Assembly (NCBI RefSeq): GCF_023065955.2
Contig: NW_026622897.1
Location: 7,879,001-7,943,000 of the forward strand
Reading direction: 5' to 3'
DNA: 64,000 nt
Source: Ursus arctos
Lineage: Eukaryota; Chordata; Mammalia; Carnivora; Ursidae
Shown piece after piece: positions 36,966 through 46,800 of this stretch. Below the pieces are notes generated by a model. It was not told the origin of the DNA. It ran no database searches and was given only the letters and a program-made list of their open reading frames with translations. Numbering within the stretch: the stretch's first letter is position 1; the number at the start of each line of letters is the position of its first letter. The position numbers and the translations under genes were made by a program.

Positions 36966-38050
36966 TGTCAGGAGCCACCAGCCCCACCAGGAACAATGTC
37001 CTGGGCCTGAAGTCTGCGTAGCCTAGCCTTGCAAATAGAATATCACAGTGACCAGGCTGCATACACTGGGTGCCGGCCTCATTCTCATTCTTTCCCCCAG
37101 AGACTCCGACACACTTCCTACCCCTGGCCCAGGGCAGCATCCCCAGCTGACCTCCTGCTTATTCTGCCTTCCACCTGTCTCGGCTGCTGGCAGGACCTTT
37201 GGTTTTTCTTGGCTGCTGCCAGACCTAGAGCTGCCCTTTTCAGGTTTTTGTTCACAGATGGCTTTAGATGGGAGATGAGGAAGTGTGAGTCCATTTTTAC
37301 AGAGGCAAAGATGTCGCCATAGGATGGGGGAGAGGGGGTAATAATTCTCCAGACCTCAAGTCCTCCCTGGCCCTTATAGAATGGCGCCAGCCGCAAGTCC
37401 CTGCTGAGGGAAAGGGTTGGCTCTATGCCACGGCTCTAAGGCTCTTGGGGAGTCAGAGGTGGGCCTCAGCGATGAGGGGGCAAGGAGAATGGGAGGAAGG
37501 GGTAGTTCTCTCTCTGCCACACCACCTAGATGTTGAGTCACATCGACACCAAGCAACACCTGGTCAGACAGGCTCCGGCACACCCATCTGGCCCAAACCA
37601 GATGCTCTTTCCCTGGCTCCGGGCTGGGAGCAGTCAGTGTCTGGCAGGTCAGTCTGCTCCAGGAGCAAGGGTGCAGGGTCACGTAGACCAAGGCCGTACA
37701 CACGTCTTTTCCCTTTTCTTCATTAATGTGTTTCAAATGTGATTATGAAATGTTTAAGCCACGCAAAAAGGAATGAGGAAAATAAAAACAACCCCCCCAT
37801 GCAAGCACCCCCAACTTAAGAAATAAAATGTTACGGTATTGCTGAAGTTCTCTGTGCCACATATATTTTCAGGGCTCTGGAGAGGGTCTGCTCATTCTCT
37901 CTATGGGCTTTGGGAAGCAGCCGTGGGACCATTCACTCCTGACAGAGCCTATTAAGGCATCTGGGTGGGTTTTTCACAGAATAAGTGTGTAAGAGTCAAC
38001 AGACATATTCTTCCTTCTTTGTAAACTGGCTTTAAATGAAAAAGCAAAAA

Positions 38051-38081
<31 letters not shown>

Positions 38082-38994
38082 ACCAAAAAGCAAGGGGAGA
38101 AGCATTGATGGAGAAGTGGGGAGCTCGGCATCAGCAACCGCTGCTCCATCCAGAGAAGGACCACTTCCTGGGGCCCCAGTCAAGGCAGATTTGATGCGAG
38201 TCTGCAAATAGGCTATAGAGGTTGTAGACCCTTCCTTCAGCTCTGAGCTCAGAGACTTCCCGGATCCCATAGTCTGCGTGGGTCACTAGTTCCTTAGAAA
38301 TTGGCTTTACGTCTGTGTGCATCCACCTCCCACACATGACTGTGAACTCCATCACTGTACATTATCCATTTTTTATCTCCCACGAAGTCCTGGTGCAGAG
38401 TCAGGACTCTATTGCTGGCTTGAATGTATGACTCGTTTTTAGGAAAGCCCTGTGGTCAGTGGGCAGAGAACAGGAGACCTAACAGAAACGGAAGGGGAAA
38501 GTGGCTGAAACATAGGAGACCAGAGCGTGCCGAGCTCCCAGACCTTGGCTCCTAATTCCACTCTTTCCGAACAGGAACCAGAACTCCTGGGAGAAATGGT
38601 TGATTCTGAGACCAGGGCACGAGGTGTACAAGATGAGCCCAGAGCCTCTGATAGTGCCAGAAAGTAAGGAGATACTTTTAAAAAATAAAATCCACAATGA
38701 TGGGTTATGTCAAAGGACTCGGGAGCCAACTGAAAGAGCTCCCAACGACTAACACTGGGTCATTTGGAGGGAGAAAAAAAGGCTTTCAACATACATGAGT
38801 CCATTCTAATATAAGTAAATAATTGAATAAATAAATAGGGGAGAAAAGGCAAATCTCCCATGCAGAAGAATTCCATATACTTTATGTAGATGCCCCACCA
38901 TGGGGGGCGGGGGGGACATACGTCTTCCCTTTTCCCCAAGAAGCACACTATGGAAAGGAGAAAAATAAGACAACTTTTTAGTGGAGAAAACCTG
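36966..38994. other. Intergenic stretch without a recognised gene
   Basis: No gene is supportable. It contains the CA microsatellite at 38053-38080 and an A-rich stretch at 37735-37830 that may be an old repeat. Confidence 0.4.
38053..38080. repeat. (CA)n microsatellite
   Basis: An uninterrupted CA run of about 28 bases, likely polymorphic. Confidence 0.9.
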
Positions 38995-39545
38995 ACAAAC
39001 ATGACCTCAGCCAGTGGCTAAGGTCAACATCAACAGTGATGCATCATGGCGATAGTATGCCCTCTGGAGTGAGGTGGTGTATACACCACTTTGTCTCCAT
39101 GGTCTTCCTCTCCCAAGCCCACAGTTCCAGTCTAATTATCAGAAAAACGTCAGACAAATCCCAATGGAGGAGCACACTACGATATGCCTTATGTGTCCTC
39201 CTCAAAACTGCCAGCATCATCAAAAAGCAAGGAAAGTCTGAGAAACGACCACAACCGAGAGGAGCCTAAGGAGACGTGACAACGAAGTGTAATATGAGAT
39301 GCTGGAACAGAAAAGGGCATTTGGTAAAAACTAAAGAAATCTGAACAAAGTATGGACTTTAGTTAATAATGATGTATTGGGATCTTAATTCTGACAAATA
39401 CATCAACTTAATGTAGGATGTTAATAATAGGGGAAACTGGGTGTGAGGTGTATGAGAACTCTCTGTACTGTCCTTGTGATTTTTCTGTAAGTCTGAAACT
39501 GTTCTAAAAAAATTATCAAGAAAAAAATCAACCATATTCCAGGAA
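38995..39545 (+). repeat. Old L1 (L1M-type) 3' end
   Basis: CTAATTATCAGAAAAACGTC, GGAAAGTCTGAGAAACGACC, AAGTATGGACTTTAGTTAAT and CTGAAACTGTTCTAAAAAAA occur in L1 3'-end order. Confidence 0.75.
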
Positions 39546-39904
39546 AAAAAAAAACTTAAGTAAAAATGGAAAAACAGAGGAAAAAAAATAAGACTGAAAG
39601 GACTTCAGAATCATGGAAGTTAAGAAGTCCCCAACCTGTCAGAAGCTGTGAAGAAGCAGGTAAAGTCAGAAGTAAAATCTAGAAAGATCTAGACCAGCCA
39701 GGGGACACTGCCCTTGGAGAGGGAAGTTTTAGGAGACAGTGAATATGAAAGAGAGCTCAGGGACACAGTATAAAAAGCTGGAAGAGACAAATGTAGACCA
39801 ACTACCAAAGAGTGTGGTCTTTAGGGACACGCAAAAACCACAAGATTGGTTGTGAGCATCAAGAAGGATGGTGCACATCAATCCTCCACACAAAACTCTG
39901 CTAC

Positions 39905-40020
39905 TTAAAGTGTGGTGACAACAGCCTCATCTTACCTTGTCAGAAATGCAGAATCCTGGGCCACACCCAAGATCACCTATAGTACTGAATCACAATCTCC
40001 CTTTCAGGAGCTCAAACACT
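39905..40020 (+). repeat. MER5-type fragment
   Basis: GTCAGAAATGCAGAATCCTG, GGGCCACACCCAAGA and CTGAATCACAATCTCCCTTT match the MER5 core. Confidence 0.6.
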
Positions 40021-40029
40021 GAATACCAC

Positions 40030-41035
40030 GAAAACAAATCACCTAATTTAAAAATGGGCAAAGAACCTGAATGAACATTTCTCAAAAAGAAGACAGATAT
40101 GTGAAAAGATACTCAACATCACCGATCATCAAGGAAATGCAAATCAAAACCACAATAAGATATGCCCTCACACCTGTTACAATGGCCATCATCAAAAAGA
40201 CAAAAGGTAAGTGTTATCGAGGATGTGGAGGAAAGAGAACCCTTGTGCACGGTTGGGGGGAATGTAAATTGATACAGGCATTATGGAAAACAGTATGGCA
40301 TTTCCTCAAAAAACTAAAAATGGAACTATCATAGGATCCAGCAATCCTACTCCTGGTTATTCATCCAAAGGAAATGAAAACAGTCTGTTGAAGAGACATC
40401 TACAGTCCCGCGTTCACTGCAGCATTGTTCACAACAGCCAAGACATGGAAGCAACCCAAGTGTCCATCGATGGATGAATGGATAAAGAAGATGCGGTAAG
40501 TACATATAATAGAAGACTATTCAGTCATGAGAAAGAAGGAAATCCTGACATTCGTGACAACACGGGTGAATCTGGAGGATATTTAGCTAAGCGAAAGGAG
40601 CTAGACAGAGAAAGACAAATGCCGTATTATCTCACTAATAGGTGGAATCTAAAAAACAAAGTTGAACTCATGGAAGCAGAGAGTAGAAGTGTGGTTACAG
40701 AGGCAGGAAGTAGGGGAAATGGGAGGTTTGGGCAAAAGGGGTACAAGGTTGCAATTACATAAAATGAAGAAGCCTAGAACTCTAACAGCATGATGACTAC
40801 AGTCAGTAACACTGTATTTAATACTGGAAATAGGCTGAGGGAGTTGATTTCAGGTGCTCTCATCACACAAAAGAAATGATAACGATGTGAGGAAATGATA
40901 TGTTAAGAAGCTTGACGGTAGTAATCATGTCACAAGTCATGTGTATCAAATCATCATGTTGTACACCTTAAATATATATAATTTTTATTTATACATATAT
41001 ATAAAAGAAAAAAAGGAATTAAATTAAATTTAAAA
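40030..41035 (+). repeat. L1: end of ORF2 and 3' untranslated region
   Basis: It carries the classic L1 ORF2 tail text (AAAAATGGGCAAAGAACCTG, CAAGTGTCCATCGATGGATG, TGAATCTGGAGGATATTTAG) and the 3' end GTACACCTTAAATATATATA. The reading frame is broken in places. Confidence 0.9.
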
Positions 41036-41112
41036 GATCCCCGAGCGACTGGCAGAAATAGTAAAATGTTTGGAGAGTTATAACATGACATAGATGTAAT
41101 TATTTTTACCAA

Positions 41113-41284
41113 AATAATTAAGGTACTGATACTACTTTGCGCACACATACACACACATCCTCCTTCACAACTGCATATCCTCTTCCACTCAACACCATAA
41201 TAATTAAGGTACTGATACTACTTTGCACACACATACACACACATCCTCCTTCACAACTGCATATCCTCTTCCACTCAACACCAC
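41113..41284. repeat. Tandem duplication of an 86-base unit
   Basis: Copy 1 (41113-41198) and copy 2 (41199-41284) are identical except for about one base (GCGCAC versus GCACAC). Each has a CA-rich core. A CCA run follows at 41278-41297. Confidence 0.93.
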
Positions 41285-41469
41285 CACCACCACCACTGCC
41301 ATTTCCTGCAAGATCACAGTGCCACCTTCTGGAAAGATGAGGGCAGGTTGACTGAGCCCCTCAGGAGAACAAAGCAGGTGGCAGAGGTGATGTGCAGGGC
41401 AGAGGGGCACACACCAGCCTAGAGGACCTTGTAGAGAAGTGGCTTCACCAGATGATGGCACCCCGTGCC

Positions 41470-41765
41470 ATCCAGTACAGTGATTGCCAGCCACATAGGG
41501 CCACCGAGCTCTTGACACGTGGCTAGTCCTCCCTGAGATCTGTTGTAAGTATAAAATGGATTTCAAAAACTTGGTATAAAAAGAGAATGTAAGATATCAT
41601 GCTATTAATTTGTATACCGACTAGGTGTTAAGGTACTATGTTAGGTTAAATAAAATATGTTATTAAAACTAATTTCACTTGTTTCTTTTTAGTTTTATAA
41701 TGCAGCTACTAGAAAATTTGAAATGACATCTGTGACTCGCATTATGTTTTTATTGGACAGCACCA
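41470..41765. repeat. Non-autonomous DNA transposon relic (family uncertain)
   Basis: GCCACATAGGGCCACCGAGC near the start and GTGACTCGCATTATGTTTTT with TATTGGACAGCAC at the end match a common AT-rich mammalian DNA element that I recall but cannot name. Confidence 0.5.
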
Positions 41766-42050
41766 AGGTAAGCTGTGTTTTACAGAACATAGATTCCCAG
41801 GGGTCTTAATGTCTTCCCCCACATGTATGTCTCTGCAAGGCGTCTCTAATTCTGCAGGTCGGTAATTCCCTTTCCAACCTCAGCTCCACAATCAGCATCC
41901 AGTTCTTGGGGGCATCAGGAGCCCCAGCAGAGAGCCTGGTACGTAGTAAGTGCACAACGAATATTTGTGGAATGGGCGAATAAATGGATGAGCAAGTCAA
42001 GTGTCATCGAGTAGAGGAACACCTTGTCCTGAGTGGGTGGATCTCTTTTT

Positions 42051-42255
42051 TTTTTTTTTAAAGATTTCATTTATTTATTTGTCAGAGAGAGAGCTCAAGC
42101 AGGGGGAACAGCAGGCAGAGGCAGAGGGAGAAGCAGAGGGAGAAGCAGTCTCCCCACTGAGCAGGGAGCCCAACGCGGGACTCGATCCCAGGACCCCGGG
42201 ATCCTGACCTGAGCTGAAGGCAGATGCCTCACCGAATGAAGTTAAGGCGTCCCCA
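42051..42255 (-). repeat. CanSINE, minus strand
   Basis: AAAGATTTCATTTATTTATT opens the reversed element; TCCCAGGACCCCGGGATCCT lies in the body. A 15-base target-site duplication GGTGGATCTCTTTTT lies at 42036-42050 and 42256-42270. Confidence 0.93.
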
Positions 42256-42544
42256 GGTGGATCTCTTTTTAGAAGCAACCCAATCACAAGTCGTGCAGGG
42301 TGAATTAAATGCAACAAATCAAGTCAGAGACACATTTATTATTCTCAAAACCAAAGCCTGATTACAAAGTCATAAGCAGATTTTCTTAAGGCCATCCTGA
42401 GCCAGCATTATTCAAACTTGGAGGCAGGGATCTTATTTACAATTTAAGTGGGGCTTATAAACTGGGTGGCCTTGAAAGTCCCAGAGTCCCAGTTCCCTTT
42501 CTTTTGCAGCCACACCTCATCCACAAGACCTCACTTCTGTTAGC

Positions 42545-42720
42545 GCCTTGTGGCTCTGTAGGCACTTTCTCACCTGTGAGCTTGATTGATTTTCACAACT
42601 GCTCTTGAAGAAAACCAAGCAGTATTATTTATTATCACCTTTTTATAAGTGATAAATTAACTGATTATCTCATTTCCAAAGGTAATTAACGATGAGGCCA
42701 GGTCTCTACCCCTGTTCTCC
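42545..42720 (-). repeat. MIR, minus strand
   Basis: CACTTTCTCACCTGTGAGCT and ATTTTCACAACTGCTCTTGA are reversed MIR positions; diverged. Confidence 0.55.
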
Positions 42721-42814
42721 AGCACCTGCTGCGAGCTTGACGCGTTGCATCACGTGGGTATCCCAGGCGCTCCCGGGCTGTTTTAGCGCTTCCGGGTATT
42801 TCGTGTATGCATTT

Positions 42815-43145
42815 TCTTGAAGAGCATTTGACTGGTTGTGTGACTCTGTTAAAACTTTCCGTCTCGGGGTGCCTGGGTGGCACGGCGGTTAAGCGTCTGC
42901 CTTCGGCTCAGGGCGTGATCCTGGCATTCTGGGATCGAGCCCCACATCAGGCTCCTCCGCTATGAGTCTGCTTCTTCCTCTCCCACTCCCCCTGCTTGTG
43001 TTCCTTCTCTTGCTGGCTGTCTCTATCTCTGTTAAATAAATAAATAAAATCTTAAAAAAAAAAAAACTTTCCATCTCACTGGCCTCAGTCTTCTCATCTG
43101 TAAATTGGGAGGAGAGAATTAAATCATCTCTAAGGTACTTCCTAA
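42815..43145 (+). repeat. MIR interrupted by a CanSINE
   Basis: The left part GACTGGTTGTGTGACTCTGT ends at 42850. The right part CAGTCTTCTCATCTGTAAAT resumes after the SINE. Confidence 0.7.
42866..43062 (+). repeat. CanSINE inserted into a MIR
   Basis: GTGCCTGGGTGGCACGGCGG head, TAAATAAATAAAATCTT tail, 15-base target-site duplication with one mismatch (42851-42865 and 43063-43077). Confidence 0.93.
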
Positions 43146-43619
43146 TGCTAAAATCATGCAGATCTCTGAAACTTGGCTGAACATGCAGCAAAGGCAGAAA
43201 CCTGTGTCTCATTCCCCTCGTGCCTCTCCTGCAGGATTTTGCACACAGAGATTGGCTTTGCCTTGCACAAGGAGGAAGCTAGAATGTGCCTGGCTCTCAC
43301 TGAGCCCGGTTCTATACACACACCCCCACTGGCTACTCTGGGAAGGAAACGGCGTATGGCATTGATTGTCTGGGCCAAAGCCACCCAGAGGATCCGTCTC
43401 TCAGATTTCATGCTCATAAAGTATTCAGCGAGTGCTCCCTGGAGCTTCTGTAAGTGCCAGAGGCTGTCCTTCCTGGCGTTTCTCTCTGCGTGCAGATCCC
43501 TGTGCCCAGATCTCTCTCTGTACCTCTCCCACCCCCAGCTCGTCCTCTCCGGGTGCTGCTGTCACTGTGTCTCTGCCTTTTGCTCTTCCCTCTCCATCTG
43601 CATCCCCAGAGGTCTTGTC

Positions 43620-43679
43620 CATCCTCTTCCAACCTGCATGTGGGCCTCTCTCCCTGCCACTGTCACCCCTGCCCAGGAG
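43620..43679 (+). other. Tentative upstream coding segment of the same gene
   Basis: The frame of exon 1 stays open upstream, and a GTGAGG donor at 43680 leaves phase 0, matching exon 1. The implied intron would be 72 bases, which is short. No matching signal peptide or clear acceptor is seen, so this may be chance. The true first exons could instead lie further upstream. Confidence 0.2.
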
Positions 43680-43751
43680 GTGAGGGCTTCATCCTTCGGA
43701 GGCATCGCAGGGACATGGGCCTGTCTAGCAGTCTTCTGCTTTACCTTCCAG

Positions 43752-43842
43752 AGCGCCAGGTGCCTGGGCAGGGAGACTCCTCAGGATTGCGGGAACCAGA
43801 AGCCCTGTGCAGAAGAGCTGCGCCAACTGGGGTGCCCAGACG
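43752..43842 (+). CDS. Exon 1 of the model (not the first exon of the gene): Cys-rich N-terminal part
   Basis: It follows a good polypyrimidine tract ending TTCCAG and ends before GTAGGG; it enters in phase 0 and leaves in phase 1. It encodes about 30 residues with spaced cysteines, ending ELRQLGCPDG, and joins exon 2 to give GCPDGRLCPG. No initiator methionine or signal peptide lies in it, so at least one upstream exon is missing from the model. Confidence 0.8.
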
Positions 43843-46800
43843 GTAGGGCGTGGGGCTGAATTTGCCCCGGAGGAGTTGGGGATAAAGTGAGGGGGTAGGG
43901 GCAAGACAAACAGCTCTGAGGGGAGAGGTTGGCTTCACGAAGCACCTGGGCTGGGGGGTCAGAAGCCCCCACGCAGGGAAAGGGAATAGTCTGGGGTTCA
44001 CCTAGGGCATCTGGGGGGAATCACCTGGGGACGGCAGCTCCCGGAAGCTAAGTCTCAGCCCTAATTGCTGTGCGCCCATCATTCTACAGGTAGGCTCTGC
44101 CCTGGCTCACCACCTGCTCCCTGTCCCCCCGGAACTTTCCTCACTGGAGCAGGTCCCCATGACACCCCCCTCTGCCACCTCTGCCCTCGAGGATTCTTCA
44201 ACCACTGGCCTGGCCAGGATGCCTGTTTTCCCTGTGGTTCGGAGGCCACCCAGCCGGAGGAAGGCAAGGACACATGTGTCTGCCTGGGGCCTGGCCGAGT
44301 GTTCCAGGTACGTCCTCTGGCGGTAGGACCCAAGGACAAGTTGCATTTCCAGGACTGTTTTGGTCAAGTTCAGCTCAGGTGTAACCTGACCAGGGTCAGC
44401 TCAGGTTTCCAAGTGATGCGGGGGTAAGGTTGCCCGATAAAATAGAGGGTGCCCAGTTAAACCTGAATTTCAGATCAATTATGGATCGTTGTTTAGCATA
44501 AGTGTGTCTCAAATACTGAATGAGACATGTTTACGCTGAAAACATATTCCTTGTTTATCCGAAATTCAAATTTAACAGAGTGCACTATGTTTTTACTTGC
44601 TAAATCTGGCAACCCTACTCAGGAGAAAGGGCAGTCTGTTGTTCTCCACCATGACCACTCCCCAGATACACCCTGGTCCAAACCCTTCCAATTTGAACTT
44701 TCCCTATAAGCCAACAACTATGCATGTGAATCCTTCCTTTCCTGAAATTCCCAAGTCTTTTTGGCTAAAATGACAGCACCACCTGGACCCTAACCAGAAT
44801 GTACTGGTCACCTTCCCCTCTCATCTGAGTCCTCTCCAGCCCTGTTGAACCTTGACCTCCCCACCCCTCCCCCGCCTCTCTCTTCTGGCTCATCTCAGGC
44901 AGAGTCACAGCCAAAGGTGTGGTTCCTCACAGCTAGGTTCCTCATCAACCAGCCAACCTTCACCTGTGTTTCCTCCCTCCCCAACCCGCAGCCCAGTGAT
45001 GGACAGTGCCCCTGCCTCCCAGGCTACCAAGATGCTGGAGAGCCAAGGGGCTGTGTCCAGCGGGAACACAGGAGCTGCAAGAATGGGGCCACCTGGAACC
45101 AGGAGGGGCTGTGTTTGACCAAGGATCAGTGGACTGACCACTGTGCCCAGGAGGTAGGAGCCGTCTCCATAGTGCACCCCTTGCACCCCTGGCCCTCCAC
45201 CTGACAGCTCACAGGCCCAGCCCCCTAGCCCTCTCTGGAAACATGGAGACCTGTGCTCTATACTCTGAAGCTGGAGAGAGTTGGGGGCAGCCTCCCCCGG
45301 AGAGGTGTCCCTAAGAAGTTTCAGTCTTTGTGCAGGTGTGTGCCACACCAGGAGATGCCCATGGCTATGACCCAGGCCTGGGGCTCTGTCTGTGCTGGGA
45401 ACAACGCTCAAGTGGGATGTGTGGTCCCCTGTGCCCCGAAGAACAGAGACACGTCCTGCAGCTCAGCTGCTCTAAGGGCATCCCACGGATTTCCGTCACT
45501 GAAGGCACTGGGAGCCAGGTACAGTGCCCGAGTTTCAACCCCTTGCTGGCCTGGGGCCCACTGTACCCGGGGCCTCGGCCTCCTAGAAGGAGTATGCATG
45601 ATATGCCTGTGCGTGGGGTCCTGGACCCTACTCACCAACCCACATCAGGAGCACAACCTCTGGGACCAGAGAAAAGGCCCCCCTATTGATTTAATTTCAT
45701 CCTATAAAACTCCTTGAAGAAGTGATTTGCTCATTAAAGGGGGGAAGCTGTCTTGGAAATCTTCCCATGTGAGCAGAGCGTAGCACCCAGAGTACGACTC
45801 TGGGTTACCCCTCCGTGTGGAATTCTTAGACTACTACCACCACCGCTGCCCTGCATCCTTATCAGGACGCTCAGGGCCCACGGGAAGCCCCGTGCTCTCT
45901 CCGCCTCCCTGCGGGTGGATGTGTTACTCTCTGTGTCTTCAGGGAAGAGCTGACCCCGAACCTCCTCGTTCCCAGGAATTCTACCTTCTGGATAGGACTT
46001 CCTCACCGCGCGCCATAGGCCATCCCTGCAACTCAGACCAAGGGCAGAAGCCTGCCCCTCTATATGTGGTCAGGATGGATGGTAAGACAGCGGGACAGAG
46101 GGAGGCCACAGGTGGGCCCACCGCTCAGGACCACACACGGGCAAGCCTTGACCTTTGCATGGCATAAGCGTGGCCCCTTCAGGCAGAAGTTAGATGGTGA
46201 TGGGCAGCACGAAGGGACCCCTCAATTTTTAGAAAGTTGGTCCTGCCATGTGCAAATCAGAATGGGACAGGTTCTGTTGTATCCATGCACTAGGGAAAAC
46301 TCTCCCCCTCGACCGTGCACGTTGAGGGAGACTCCTGTCTTGCTCCAGGGATTGGGTTCCTGGGCCTGATCAGACCAGGTCAGGAGCTGCTGCACTCCCT
46401 TGGCCTGCCCCTCCGGGATCCCAGGCCCCCAGGGCATGACGCAGGTGCGCATCGCAGCTGACACCCGTGGCCTCTCCTCTCCCACCTCCACCGGCAAGAA
46501 TCCGTCTAAAGCTGCTGTTCCTCGTGTTCTGTATCTTGCTTGCCCAGGAAAGTCAAGCGAAGGACATCTGAACTCTTCTTGGTCAATGAGCCTCAATTCC
46601 ACATACCATGGGGATCGGTTGCCCCCAGAGCCAGGCATCCGAAACCCCACAGTCTGCCTCCAAATCAATGATACGCTTGTCTTCCTGGTGACCCGTGAGC
46701 ATTACCCAGAGTACGACCTGTGAGTTTCCAGAGGACATAGTCCTGCCATCATCGAGGTACTGGAGAAAAGACCCCCCTGTGCCTGTAGGCACCCCCAGGA

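Noticed and set aside
40071..40762. Plus-strand ORFs of 87, 64 and 94 codons
   Set aside because: They are pieces of a decayed L1 ORF2 and its 3' untranslated region.
41113..41284. CRISPR-like or satellite array
   Set aside because: There are only two direct copies with no spacers, in mammalian DNA. This is a simple tandem duplication.
43173..43859. 228-codon ORF taken as a single gene
   Set aside because: Only its last part (43752-43842) is exon 1. The upstream part includes an L2/MIR-like stretch (around 43420-43470) and CT-rich intron-like text.
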